A DNA stretch of 64,000 nt, taken from positions 154,516-218,515 of the forward strand of contig NZ_FOEQ01000007.1 of the NCBI RefSeq assembly GCF_900110655.1. Direction: 5' to 3'. Positions 9,108 through 17,229 of this stretch are shown here, piece after piece; within the stretch, counting starts at the first letter, position 1, and every line of letters begins with the position of its first letter. This stretch comes from Pseudomonas soli (GTDB lineage Bacteria; Pseudomonadota; Gammaproteobacteria; Pseudomonadales; Pseudomonadaceae). The translations under genes and the position numbers were made by a program. The notes below the pieces were generated by a model. It was not told the DNA's origin, did no database searches, and saw only the letters and a program-made list of their open reading frames with translations.

Positions 9108-9350
9108 ATGCTGAAGATTGTCCCCGATCCACCCCACAACCCTCATTCCCTCGAAGACACCCTCATCCAGGCCACCGAGTACGCCCTGTGCGCCTTGACC
9201 GTGGCCCATCATGCCGTGCAGCTCAAACCCAAGTCGCCGGCCGCCGTGCTGATGATGGCGTCGATGCATGAGATGGAGTCGCTGCGTGTGCTGCTCGAAG
9301 CGGCGTTGATCCAGGTACAGGTGCCGGCACAGGCACCGACGTTGCATTAA
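9108..9350 (+). CDS. Small DUF3077/DUF6124-type Pseudomonas protein
   Basis: An 80-residue protein resembling the abundant short Pseudomonas DUF3077/DUF6124 proteins. The core LEDTLIQATEYALCALTVAHHAVQ and SMHEMESLRVLLEAALI look like two amphipathic helices; the end is hydrophobic. There is no signal peptide. ATG 9108 follows a GAGAGAG-rich ribosome binding region. Function is unknown. The long structured leader upstream is unusual for so small a gene. The family assignment is from pattern memory. Confidence 0.7.
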   Translation: MLKIVPDPPHNPHSLEDTLIQATEYALCALTVAHHAVQLKPKSPAAVLMMASMHEMESLRVLLEAALIQVQVPAQAPTLH

Positions 9351-9357
9351 GCCAGAT

Positions 9358-9427
9358 CGCCGGGCAAGCCCACTCCCACGCCAGGACTTCGCAGTACCTA
9401 GCTACGTGGGAGCGGGCTTGCCCCGCG
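9358..9427. repeat. Inverted REP pair
   Basis: Arm 9358-9380 (CGCCGGGCAAGCCCACTCCC...) and near-complement 9405-9427, separated by 24 bases. It lies between convergent genes and probably folds into a large cruciform or hairpin. Confidence 0.82.
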
Positions 9428-9465
9428 ATGGCGCCCGCACAGCATGGCCAAGGCGCCGCAACGTG

Positions 9466-9762
9466 TCATGGGTCCGTGGCGAGACCAATATAGGAGGCCA
9501 CCAACGCCTCCTTCGCCGCCTTGCGCAGCTTCTTCACCAAACGCTCCTGGCGCAGCGCCTCGCCTTTGTCCGGCCACTGCTCCACATACACCAGCGCCTG
9601 CGCCGGGCTGGTCTTGAAATACCGCGCGCCCTGCCCTTTCTGGTGCTTGATGAAGCGCCGCTGCGGATCGTCGCTGATACCGCAGTACAGCGAGCCATTG
9701 GCGGCACGCACCAGATAGACGTACCAGGGTTTGCAGTCGGGGGAAGGCGCTGTTTCGCTCAC
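9466..9762 (-). CDS. GIY-YIG nuclease superfamily protein (UPF0213 type)
   Basis: A 98-residue stand-alone GIY-YIG domain. The motif appears as WYVYLVRAANGSLYCGIS, followed by the conserved arginine of DDPQRRFIKHQKGQGARY and a late glutamate (LRQERLVKKLRK). This is the YhbQ-like UPF0213 group. Whether these proteins cut DNA in vivo is not established. The first 8-10 residues are variable. It is probably an independent gene; the NTF2-like gene lies 43 bases upstream in the same orientation. Confidence 0.88.
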   Translation of the reverse strand: MSETAPSPDCKPWYVYLVRAANGSLYCGISDDPQRRFIKHQKGQGARYFKTSPAQALVYVEQWPDKGEALRQERLVKKLRKAAKEALVASYIGLATDP

Positions 9763-9805
9763 GGCTCGGTTCGGTGCAACGGAAGAAGGCCGCCAGCTTA
9801 ACGCC

Positions 9806-10276
9806 TCAGCACGCCTGCTGGAATGCGCGAAGCCCCTTGAACGCCTGTTGGCGCACCTTGTTCTGCAGCATCGGCGACCAGCCCAGCAGCACGCCCGGCA
9901 TGCCCAGGGCCTGCCGCGACCAGCGCCACAGGTCGAAGGTATCGTCGTGCTGGCAGATCAGGCCGTCACGGATCACGAAGCGCGCCTGGATATCGTTGAC
10001 CACCACCCGCCCGGTCTGGCTGAACAGATAGGTCGCCACCCAGTGCGCGCCGCCACCGCGCTCGTCGCTGCGCACGCTGTCGAAGGTCAGGGTGAAGTCC
10101 TTGGCACGGCGGGTGAGCATGCGCCACATGTCCCCGGCATCCTGCCCGCGCAAGGTGCCGAAGACCGGATCGCTGAAAACGATGTCGTCGCTGTAGCAGG
10201 CCACCATGGCCTCGGCGTCCAGGCGCTGGAAGGCCTGGTAGAAACGGGTGATCAGGGCGCTGTTGGCATCGCTCAT
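9806..10276 (-). CDS. NTF2-like / SnoaL-like fold protein
   Basis: A 156-residue cytoplasmic protein with the start pattern of NTF2-like proteins (SALITRFYQAFQRLDAEAMVACYSDDIVFSDPVFG), a central beta-sheet region and a C-terminal YLFSQTGRVVVNDIQARFVIRDG. This fold forms a cone-shaped pocket used by isomerases, dehydratases and binding proteins, so the substrate cannot be read from sequence. It lies downstream of the MFS gene in the same orientation, 115 bases away, and may belong to that transcript. Confidence 0.8.
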   Translation of the reverse strand: MSDANSALITRFYQAFQRLDAEAMVACYSDDIVFSDPVFGTLRGQDAGDMWRMLTRRAKDFTLTFDSVRSDERGGGAHWVATYLFSQTGRVVVNDIQARFVIRDGLICQHDDTFDLWRWSRQALGMPGVLLGWSPMLQNKVRQQAFKGLRAFQQAC

Positions 10277-10391
10277 TGGCGGTTATCCGTACTGGGGCTC
10301 GAGAAGCGCAAGATAGTCCCCGCCCGGCTTTGGCGCCACAGCCATTTGCGCCATGAATGGTGCCGAAGCCCCAGGCATGTGCCGACAGCTC

Positions 10392-11672
10392 TCAGACCCG
10401 CTCGCTGACCACACCCACATGCAACGCACGCCCGGCACCCAACCCGAACACAATGGCGCCGATCCCCAGTACCGCGAAGATCCAGCCAACCGCGCTCCAG
10501 CCCCCGGTCAGGTCATGCACCAGCCCCACCGCGAACGGCCCCATGGAGGCCAGCGTGTAGCCCACGCCCTGGGCCATGCTCGACAGGTTGGCCGCCACAT
10601 GGGCGTCCTTGGAGCGCAGCACGATCAAGGTCAACGCCAGGGCAAAGGTGCCGCCCTGGCCCAGCCCCAACAGGATCGCCCAGCCCCACAGCCCTTCCAG
10701 TGGCGCGTACAGGCAGCCGAACAGCCCGCCCAGGGTCACCAGCATCACCACCACGATGGCCAGGCGCTGATCCTTGCCGCGTGTCGCCAGCCATGGCGCA
10801 CTCAGCGAACTGACCAGTTGCACGATCACCGAGCCGGACAGCACCAGCCCCGCCTCGGTCGGGCTCAGCCCACGGCCGATCAGGATCGACGGCAACCAGC
10901 CGAACACGATATACGCCAGCGACGACTGCAGGCCCATGTACAGGGTCACCTGCCATGCCAGCGGATCACGCCACAGGCCCTGCACCCGGTAGGCCACCTT
11001 GTGCACGCCATGGCCCTGGCGCGACTGCGGCAGCCACACCAGCATCGCCAGCAGCGCCGGTAGCACCCAGAAGCCCAGCCCCAGCGCCCAGCTGTCATCG
11101 AAGTGGCGGGTCAAGGGCACCGTGGCACCGGCGGCCATTGCCGCGCCCAGGCACAGCGCCATGGTGTAGACGCCGGTCAGGGTGCCTGCATGTTGAGGGA
11201 AATCGCGTTTGACGATGCCGGGCAGCAGCACGCCGATGATGCCGATGCTCGCACCGGCCATCAGGCTGCCGATGAACACGCCGGTGGCGCCCAGGGCACT
11301 GCGCACCAGGATGCCCAGCGCGAGGGTCAGCAAGATGCCGAGGATGACCCGTTCGCTGCCGAAGCGTCGTGCCAGGATCGGCGCCAGCGGCGCGAACAGC
11401 CCCAGGCACAGCACCGGCAAGGTGGTCAGCAGGCCCGCCTGCGATGCGCTGAGCCCCAGCCCTTCGGACACCTGCCCGAGTACGGGCGACATGCTCGACA
11501 GCGCCGGACGCAGGTTCAGCGCCACCAGTACCAGGCCCAGCAACAACAGCCAGGGCCGGCGCAGCACCACGGGCTGTTGCTGGACTTGCTCATCGTCGGC
11601 CTCGGCGTCGATCAGCAGTTCTTCGAGGTCCGCCTCGCGGGGCGCGGTGTTGCGGGTCAGTTGTTCGGCCAT
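10392..11672 (-). CDS. CynX/NimT-family MFS transporter
   Basis: A 426-residue major facilitator with an acidic cytoplasmic N-terminus of about 40 residues and around 12 membrane segments. The first helix contains the subfamily pattern LVALNLRPALSSMSPVL, seen in CynX/NimT (cyanate, 2-nitroimidazole) transporters; the N-half loop ARRFGSERV is a shortened MFS motif. The substrate is unknown. It starts 13 bases after the GntR regulator gene, so the regulator and transporter form an operon and the regulator probably controls it. Confidence 0.87.
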   Translation of the reverse strand: MAEQLTRNTAPREADLEELLIDAEADDEQVQQQPVVLRRPWLLLLGLVLVALNLRPALSSMSPVLGQVSEGLGLSASQAGLLTTLPVLCLGLFAPLAPILARRFGSERVILGILLTLALGILVRSALGATGVFIGSLMAGASIGIIGVLLPGIVKRDFPQHAGTLTGVYTMALCLGAAMAAGATVPLTRHFDDSWALGLGFWVLPALLAMLVWLPQSRQGHGVHKVAYRVQGLWRDPLAWQVTLYMGLQSSLAYIVFGWLPSILIGRGLSPTEAGLVLSGSVIVQLVSSLSAPWLATRGKDQRLAIVVVMLVTLGGLFGCLYAPLEGLWGWAILLGLGQGGTFALALTLIVLRSKDAHVAANLSSMAQGVGYTLASMGPFAVGLVHDLTGGWSAVGWIFAVLGIGAIVFGLGAGRALHVGVVSERV

Positions 11673-11685
11673 GGCCTTCTCGTGG

Positions 11686-12354
11686 TCAGGATTCGATGAG
11701 GGTCCGGCTCAGGTGCTTGGCCCGCTCCGGATCACGTTGTTCGAGGGCGTCGAGGATCTGCCCGTGCAGGTCGAACACGGCCTGGCAACGGGGGACGGTC
11801 GTCATGTTGTGCTGCAGGGCCGCGCCGACCACACCGGAAAAGTAGCGGTACAGCTCGCTCAAGGCGGGGTTGTGGGCGGCGTCCACCAGGCGCTGGTGGA
11901 AGACCAGGTCGCATTCGACATAGGCATCCACATCGCCGTGGTAGTGCTGCGCGCTGTGTTGCAGGGCGTCGCGCAGTGCCTGCAGGTCGGCTTCGGTGCG
12001 GCGCAACGCGGCCAGGCCGATGGCTTGTGTTTCCAGGATATGGCGGGTTTCGCGGGCGTGTTCGACGGCGCAGCGCGACATCACCTGTACGGCATGCAGT
12101 GGGTCCACGGCGGTGCGCAGGTAGCTGCCGTCGCCCTGGCGGACTTCCACCAGGCCGCTGAAGGCGAGGACGCGCATGGCCTCGCGCACGGTGTTGCGGC
12201 TGATGCCCAGGTCGCTGGCCAGCTCCGGTTCGGTGGGCAAGCGCTGGCCTACTGACCAGGTGCCCTGGGCGATGCGCTCGCGGAGTTGGTCTACGGCTTG
12301 TTCTACCAGGCTGCGTTTGATGAGCGGGGTCACGGGGGGATTACGTCCAGTCAT
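11686..12354 (-). CDS. FadR-subfamily GntR transcriptional regulator
   Basis: A 222-residue regulator. The N-terminal winged helix (about residues 15-80) contains LPTEPELASDLGISRNTVREAM and the wing GDGSYL. The C-terminal FCD domain has the helical pattern and likely metal/ligand residues (YVECDLVFHQRLVDAAHN; ...DLHGQILDAL). It is the first gene of a two-gene unit with the MFS transporter, suggesting local autoregulated control. The effector is not evident. Confidence 0.9.
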   Translation of the reverse strand: MTGRNPPVTPLIKRSLVEQAVDQLRERIAQGTWSVGQRLPTEPELASDLGISRNTVREAMRVLAFSGLVEVRQGDGSYLRTAVDPLHAVQVMSRCAVEHARETRHILETQAIGLAALRRTEADLQALRDALQHSAQHYHGDVDAYVECDLVFHQRLVDAAHNPALSELYRYFSGVVGAALQHNMTTVPRCQAVFDLHGQILDALEQRDPERAKHLSRTLIES

Positions 12355-12473
12355 CGGATGAATTGCTTGACGATAGCGGGTTGGTGGGGGTGGTGCAAGG
12401 GACGGGAGGTGTTGTTCTTTAAGTAGCTTTTTTGAGTTTTACATGCACATTCCCGGAAGATGTCGACTTTTAG

Positions 12474-12700
12474 TCACCTTTCCGCCTTTACGGCGGCTTA
12501 CTTTTCTCTTGGGAAAAGTAAGCAAAACCGTTCGGCTCCGTTCATACGGCCCCTGCGCTGCGCTCCGGGGTTCCCTCGCTCCGGGCTTGCTCCGGGAGTA
12601 CGCGCCGACGGGCCATCCATGGCCTGATCGGCGCTCGACGGGCATCCATGCCCGTCGCCTCCCTACGCAAGCCCTACACTCGGCCTCCTGAAGTCGCAAT
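12474..12700. repeat. Dispersed Pseudomonas intergenic repeat block
   Basis: The 470-base gap between the GntR gene and the permease gene has no real gene. It holds a hairpin CCGCC/GGCGG (12482-12496) immediately followed by an 11-bp stem GCTTACTTTTC/GAAAAGTAAGC (12496-12523), then a mosaic of short repeated words (GCTCCGGG, GACGGGC, CATCCATG). From memory, this AAAAGTAAGC-type block recurs in many Pseudomonas intergenic regions and is often mis-annotated as small genes. Confidence 0.6.
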
Positions 12701-12730
12701 CGGCGGCGCCTGGGCTACCGTGCGCTTAGA

Positions 12731-12754
12731 AGCAAGAGCAAGAGCAAGAGCAAG
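12731..12754. repeat. Hexanucleotide microsatellite, four copies
   Basis: Four perfect tandem copies of AGCAAG, about 70 bases downstream of the permease stop codon and outside any supported gene. Copy number could vary between strains. Confidence 0.9.
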
Positions 12755-12824
12755 AAATTCGAGTTTCGTGGTTGGCAGTGGCGATGTTATCGCCACTGCG
12801 ATCCTGAAACCGACATGGAGCAGA

Positions 12825-14180
12825 TCAGGCCTGACGTGCCTTCTTCATCCGGAACGCCACCCACAGCACGGCGATCCACGCCGGGATCAGCATCACCGAG
12901 ATACGGATTGGCGGGGTGAGGTACATCACCACCAGGATCAGCACGATGAACGCCAGGCACAGGTAGTTGCTCAGCGGGTGCCACAGGCTCTTGTAGAACG
13001 GCGTGATGCCGGCCGCCAGCTTGGCCTTGCGGAACTTCAGGTGGGTGATGCTGATGCTCGCCCAGTTGATCACCAGCGCCGATACCGCCAGGGCCATCAG
13101 CAGGCCGAAGGCCTCGCCCGGCATCAGGTAGTTGATCAGCACGCACAGGCCGGTGGCAAAGGCCGACACGCCCAGCGCGGTGAGCGGCACGCCACGGCGG
13201 CTGACCTTGAGCAGCTGGCGCGGCGCGTCACCTTGCGTGGCCAGGCCGAACAGCATGCGGCTGTTGGCGTACACGCAGCTGTTGTAGACCGACAGCGCGG
13301 CGGTCAGCACCACGATGTTGAGGATGGTCGCCACCAGGTCGCTGTCCAGTTCGTGGAAGATCATCACGAACGGGCTGCCGCCCTGCACCAGCTTCTGCCA
13401 GGGATACAACGACAACAGCACGGCCAGCGCGCCGATGTAGAAGATCAGGATGCGATAGACCACCTGGTTGGTCGCCTTCGGGATGCTCTCACGCGGGTTG
13501 GCCGCTTCGGCGGCGGTGATGCCCACCAGCTCCAGGCCGCCAAAGGAGAACATGATAACCGCCAGGGCCATGATCAGCCCGGTGACGCCATTGGGGAAGA
13601 AGCCGCCGTACTGCCACAGGTTGGCGACGCTGGCATCCGGCCCGCCGTGGCCGCTGCCCAGCAGCCAGGCGCCGAAGCCGATCATGCTGACGATGGCCAC
13701 CACCTTCACCAGGGCGAACCAAAACTCCATTTCGCCATACACCTTCACCTGGGTCAGGTTGATGGCGTTGATCACCACGAAGAAAATCGCCGCAGTGGCC
13801 CAGGTCGGGAAGTCCGGCCACCAGTACTGCACATAGATCCCCACGGCCGTGAGCTCGGCCATGCCGACCAGCACGTACACCACCCAGTAGTTCCAGCCCG
13901 AGACGAAACCGGCGAACTCGCTCCAGTACTGGTGCGCGAAGTGGCTGAAACTGCCGGCGACCGGCTCCTCGACCACCATTTCGCCCAACTGGCGCATGAT
14001 CAGGAAGGCCATCAGGCCGGCGATGGCATAGCCCAACAGCACCGACGGGCCGGCCAGCTGGATGGTCTGGGCGATGCCCAGGAACAGCCCGGTGCCAATG
14101 GCCCCGCCCAGCGCGATCAGCTGGATATGGCGATTCTTCAGCCCGCGCTGCAAGCGCTCGGGCGTGCTCTGGTCTTGCAT
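12825..14180 (-). CDS. Amino acid permease (AroP/APC-type, proton symporter)
   Basis: A 451-residue inner-membrane permease of the amino acid transporter (AAT) family with about 12 membrane segments. The N-terminal signature RHIQLIALGGAIGTGLFLG and the conserved motif SFGGLELVGITAAEAANPRESIP are plain. Among family members it most resembles aromatic amino acid, phenylalanine or alanine/serine permeases, but substrate is not readable. ATG 14180 is preceded by AAGGA seven bases upstream; a longer frame from 14243 adds 21 poor residues. It lies 49 bases downstream of an AEC carrier in the same orientation. Confidence 0.88.
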   Translation of the reverse strand: MQDQSTPERLQRGLKNRHIQLIALGGAIGTGLFLGIAQTIQLAGPSVLLGYAIAGLMAFLIMRQLGEMVVEEPVAGSFSHFAHQYWSEFAGFVSGWNYWVVYVLVGMAELTAVGIYVQYWWPDFPTWATAAIFFVVINAINLTQVKVYGEMEFWFALVKVVAIVSMIGFGAWLLGSGHGGPDASVANLWQYGGFFPNGVTGLIMALAVIMFSFGGLELVGITAAEAANPRESIPKATNQVVYRILIFYIGALAVLLSLYPWQKLVQGGSPFVMIFHELDSDLVATILNIVVLTAALSVYNSCVYANSRMLFGLATQGDAPRQLLKVSRRGVPLTALGVSAFATGLCVLINYLMPGEAFGLLMALAVSALVINWASISITHLKFRKAKLAAGITPFYKSLWHPLSNYLCLAFIVLILVVMYLTPPIRISVMLIPAWIAVLWVAFRMKKARQA

Positions 14181-14229
14181 GAAGTGTCCTTTAGGTGAGG
14201 CAGTGTTATTGGTTTTGCTTGCAACTGGA

Positions 14230-15171
14230 CTAGATCCATCCACCCCATTGCAAGAAGAAAATCCCGACGTTCGTGGTGACGGCGGCCATCAGTGTAGTGA
14301 TCACGATGATCGACGCCGCCAGTTCATGGTTGCCGTTGGCCTCCCGCGCCATCACATAGCTGGCCGCCGCAGTGGGGCTGGCGATGTAGAGGAACAGGAT
14401 GCCCAGCTCGGCACCACGGAACCCGCACAGCCAGGCACCCAGGGTGCCCAGCAGCGGCAGCCAGACCATCTTCGCCAGGCTGACATCGACGGCCAGCCTG
14501 CCACTGTCGCGCAAGGCCGCCAGCGACAGGGTGCCACCGATGCAGATCAGTGCCAGCGGCAGGGTCATCTGCGCCAGGTAGTCGCCGGAGGTCAGCAGCC
14601 AGTTGGGCAGCGGCACCTGGCCGTAGGCCATGGGTGTTGCCACCAGCACGCTGAGGATCAACGGGTTGCTGAGGATGCTCTTGCAGATGCTCCACGGGTC
14701 GGACTTCAGGTCCGGGCTGTACACCGCCAGTACCACCGCCGACAGCGAGTTGTACATGAGGATCACCAACCCGGCCAGCACCGCGCCGAGGGATATACCG
14801 TAGTCGCCATACAGGCTGGCCGCCAGTGCCAGGCCGATCACGCCGTTGTTGCCGCGAAACGCGCCTTGCGTGTAGATGCCGCGGTCAGCCCGCGGGCAGC
14901 GCCAGATCGCCAGGCCCCAGGCCAGACCGAAGCACGCCAGCGTCGCGCCGACAAAGTAGAGCATCACCCCTGGTTTCACCGCCGACGCCAGGTCGGCGTG
15001 GTAGATGCCGAGGAACAGCAGCGCCGGCATGCACACGTTGAACACCAGCTTGGAGGCGACCCGGTTGAAGTTGTCGTCGATCAAGCGGATGCGCTTGAGC
15101 AGCACGCCCATGAACAGCATGGCGAACACAGGGGCCGTGATGTTCAGTGTCTGGATGAGTAGGGCGAGCAT
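14230..15171 (-). CDS. AEC-family (auxin efflux carrier-like) transporter
   Basis: A 313-residue membrane protein with about ten hydrophobic segments in two five-helix halves. Family features include the start MLALLIQTLNITAPVFAMLF, the crossover regions FNVCMPALLFLGIY and QGAFRGNNGVIGLALA, and a second-half LPLALICIGGTLS. Members move organic acids such as malate, or amino acid derivatives; substrate is unknown here. It probably forms a unit with the downstream amino acid permease. The 189-base gap upstream holds the promoter of the divergent HET-C-like gene. Confidence 0.85.
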   Translation of the reverse strand: MLALLIQTLNITAPVFAMLFMGVLLKRIRLIDDNFNRVASKLVFNVCMPALLFLGIYHADLASAVKPGVMLYFVGATLACFGLAWGLAIWRCPRADRGIYTQGAFRGNNGVIGLALAASLYGDYGISLGAVLAGLVILMYNSLSAVVLAVYSPDLKSDPWSICKSILSNPLILSVLVATPMAYGQVPLPNWLLTSGDYLAQMTLPLALICIGGTLSLAALRDSGRLAVDVSLAKMVWLPLLGTLGAWLCGFRGAELGILFLYIASPTAAASYVMAREANGNHELAASIIVITTLMAAVTTNVGIFFLQWGGWI

Positions 15172-15270
15172 GCAACGTGGTCCCGGGAAATGCCGTTAGG
15201 GAGCGCAATCATACGTGAGAGCCGGGGGCTTGCGCCCGCCACAGCTGCCAGATGCCAGCACAAAGGGCTC

Positions 15271-15298
15271 TTGACCTAGGAAATTTCCTACATATGAT
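15271..15298 (+). promoter_or_regulatory. Sigma70 promoter of the HET-C-like operon
   Basis: TTGACC (15271-15276), 16-base spacer, TATGAT (15293-15298). The predicted start is near 15305, placing the LexA box over the initial transcribed region. Confidence 0.7.
15277..15290. promoter_or_regulatory. Perfect 14-bp palindrome in the promoter spacer
   Basis: TAGGAAATTTCCTA is its own exact reverse complement and fills most of the -35/-10 spacer, where a bound protein would block RNA polymerase. The cognate regulator is unknown. Confidence 0.6.
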
Positions 15299-15306
15299 AT
15301 GCACTG

Positions 15307-15322
15307 CTGTATATACATACAG
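15307..15322. promoter_or_regulatory. LexA (SOS) box
   Basis: CTGTATATACATACAG is a perfect CTGT-N8-ACAG LexA box with an AT-rich alternating centre. It starts nine bases after the -10 hexamer and lies 39 bases before the start codon of the HET-C-like gene. This is strong evidence for DNA-damage control. Confidence 0.85.
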
Positions 15323-15360
15323 TAAAAAATGGATTGTCCAGACATTGCAAGGAGCAAATC

Positions 15361-16995
15361 ATGTCAGGAATGCACGCTGCACCTCTGGCCGCGAAGGCCC
15401 ATGCCACGCTGGTGGTCGCTGACCTCGACCAGCTGTTCGATGAGCACGGTATCGCCCTGCCCGGCCCCGACAGCCATCTGGTACTGGTCATGCACGGTCA
15501 CCACACCCTCAAGTATCACCGCCCTGCGCCACCGTCGGCTGGCGGCAAAGCTGCTCAGCGCGGCCCGGAGCTCTTCTTCGAAGGCGCCGAACACACCGCC
15601 ATCGGCGACAACGCCCTGCTGCGCTACGAGGTGGGCCAACCGGGCATCCCCGCCCATCAGTCGCCGCTGCCACTGCCCAACGGCCTGAACCTGACCTATG
15701 GCCAGGTGATCGCCCTGGGCGGCGATTTCTATGGCTTGCCCGAGCGCCCGATCGCCGATGGCGGCACCGACGCCGAACGGATCGAGCGCTTCATCCAGGC
15801 CTTCGACTCCCTGGCGCGCCTGCAGGCGGCCAAGGCGGAAGCCGAACAGATCCTCGCGGTCATGCAGGAAGAAATCCGCGCCGCCAACCAGGCCATCAAG
15901 GACGGCCGGCAGCCCCATGAAGCCTATGATGCACTGGGCGACAGCCTGTCGGCACGCTGGAACCGCATCACCGGCGGCGGCAGCTTCGCCTCCGACCTGT
16001 TCCCCCTGGGCCGCTACCTGAAACTGGCCGCCAGCAACTGGGACCACTTCGGCCCCTGGGCGCTGCTGGCCTACCAGGCCGGCCACGCCGCCGCCCTGCA
16101 GCAGGCGCTGAAAGCCCGCGCCAGCGGCGCCGAACGCGACCTGCAACTGGCCTATGCGATGAACGCCTTCGCCGACCACTTCCTCACCGACCTGTTCTCC
16201 GCCGGCCACCTGCGGGTGCCGCGCAAGGCCCTGGCCGACACCGTCACGCCGAGCGACGTCGGCTCGCTGATCTCGCGCTTCATGCACGACGAGGACAGCA
16301 AGTACGGCCTGGCCGTGCGCAATGCCGAGGGCGAGCAATGGCGCGCCTACGGCGACAAGCGCTACTTCGACAGCGTCGATGTGGCCAACCGTCGTCAAGT
16401 GACGCGCGCCGTGCAGCGCTCGGTCGATGAAGTGTTCCAGGCCTTCGCCGAGGGCCGCGCGCCCCAGGCCAAGGACTTTTCGGCCCTGCGCCTGGCGCCC
16501 GACCTGCGCGCCGCCGAACAGGACCTGGTGCCCGGCAACTTCGCCGCGCTGTACTTCCAGGACGGCAAGGCGGTGCTGCGGCGCAAGGACGTCAACGACC
16601 TCAACGACCGCAACCGCATCAGCGACTGGTGGGGCTGGAGCACCTACCTGCTGCTCAAGGACTACAAGCCGAACAAGCCCACCGGCTTCATCGATGCCCC
16701 CGCCACCGCGCCGGTGATCACCGGTTGGGAGCGCCGTGAGCCCGATGGCCTGAACTGGCAACGGGGCAACGCGGTGCGCTATGCCTTCAGCATCACCGAC
16801 CAGCTCAACGAGTCGTACATTGGCCCATGGAGCGGCTATGCCGAGCTCACCGACCAGTTCCACCCGAGCGTGCAGGTGCCTGCGGACGGTAAGCAACGCG
16901 GGCGCAACCTGTTCCGCCAGTTCCGCGGCGGTTCGCCGGAACTGATCGCCAGCCTGGACGCAAAGACAACGCTCTATATCGATCGCAACGCGTGA
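15361..16995 (+). CDS. HET-C-like protein (zinc phospholipase C / P1 nuclease-like), SOS-controlled
   Basis: A 544-residue protein without a signal peptide. Recognisable pieces are HTAIGDN (about residue 78), LTYGQVIALGGDFYG (about 112-125), NWDHFGPWALLAYQAGH (about 226-242), DHFLTDLFSAGHLRVPR (about 272-288) and MHDEDSKYGLAVRN. The histidine/aspartate spacing HxxxD and the GH pairs resemble metal-binding residues of HET-C and zinc-dependent phospholipase C. The C-terminal ~100 residues look beta-rich. The start has AAGGAG eight bases upstream. A perfect LexA box lies in the promoter, and a 62-residue gene follows 14 bases after the stop. Catalysis and target are inferred from the family only. 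Confidence 0.75.
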   Translation: MSGMHAAPLAAKAHATLVVADLDQLFDEHGIALPGPDSHLVLVMHGHHTLKYHRPAPPSAGGKAAQRGPELFFEGAEHTAIGDNALLRYEVGQPGIPAHQSPLPLPNGLNLTYGQVIALGGDFYGLPERPIADGGTDAERIERFIQAFDSLARLQAAKAEAEQILAVMQEEIRAANQAIKDGRQPHEAYDALGDSLSARWNRITGGGSFASDLFPLGRYLKLAASNWDHFGPWALLAYQAGHAAALQQALKARASGAERDLQLAYAMNAFADHFLTDLFSAGHLRVPRKALADTVTPSDVGSLISRFMHDEDSKYGLAVRNAEGEQWRAYGDKRYFDSVDVANRRQVTRAVQRSVDEVFQAFAEGRAPQAKDFSALRLAPDLRAAEQDLVPGNFAALYFQDGKAVLRRKDVNDLNDRNRISDWWGWSTYLLLKDYKPNKPTGFIDAPATAPVITGWERREPDGLNWQRGNAVRYAFSITDQLNESYIGPWSGYAELTDQFHPSVQVPADGKQRGRNLFRQFRGGSPELIASLDAKTTLYIDRNA

Positions 16996-17009
16996 CAAGG
17001 AGGTCACCG

Positions 17010-17198
17010 ATGAATATCAAGGTCAAACTGGAACTGGCTTCGGGCCAGTCGATGGAAGGCATGCCGCTGGAGTTGCTGCGCGATGGCAAGGTGATTGGCC
17101 GGGCGAAAGTGCCGGCAGGGGGACAGATGGCGTTCGAGGCGCCATCGGGAGCAGGACAGCTTGCGGTGCGGGTTGACCGCTCGGGAGGGAAAGCCTGA
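17010..17198 (+). CDS. 62-residue partner of the HET-C-like protein, unknown function
   Basis: This small protein, starting MNIKVKLELASGQSMEG, appears beta-strand rich with no cysteine, signal peptide or membrane segment. The ATG at 17010 is preceded by the full AAGGAGGT site six bases upstream, so it is well translated, and it is only 14 bases downstream of the HET-C-like stop, so it shares the SOS promoter. I do not recognise it. An immunity, chaperone or targeting role is possible from context but not shown. It is followed by a clear terminator. Confidence 0.78.
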   Translation: MNIKVKLELASGQSMEGMPLELLRDGKVIGRAKVPAGGQMAFEAPSGAGQLAVRVDRSGGKA

Positions 17199-17209
17199 CA
17201 AAACGCAGG

Positions 17210-17229
17210 GGGCCACTACGTGGCCCTTT
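17210..17229 (+). terminator. Terminator of the HET-C-like operon
   Basis: 7-bp stem GGGCCAC/GTGGCCC with a TAC loop followed by TTT, 11 bases after the operon's last stop codon. Confidence 0.8.

Noticed and set aside
12443..12699. Short open frames on both strands in the repeat block
   Set aside because: They are produced by palindromic repeats and have no ribosome sites; similar frames are commonly mis-annotated in Pseudomonas.
15361..16995. Prophage or pyocin gene reading of the SOS unit
   Set aside because: No phage structural, integrase or lysis genes are adjacent; flanking genes are transporters and RoxSR.
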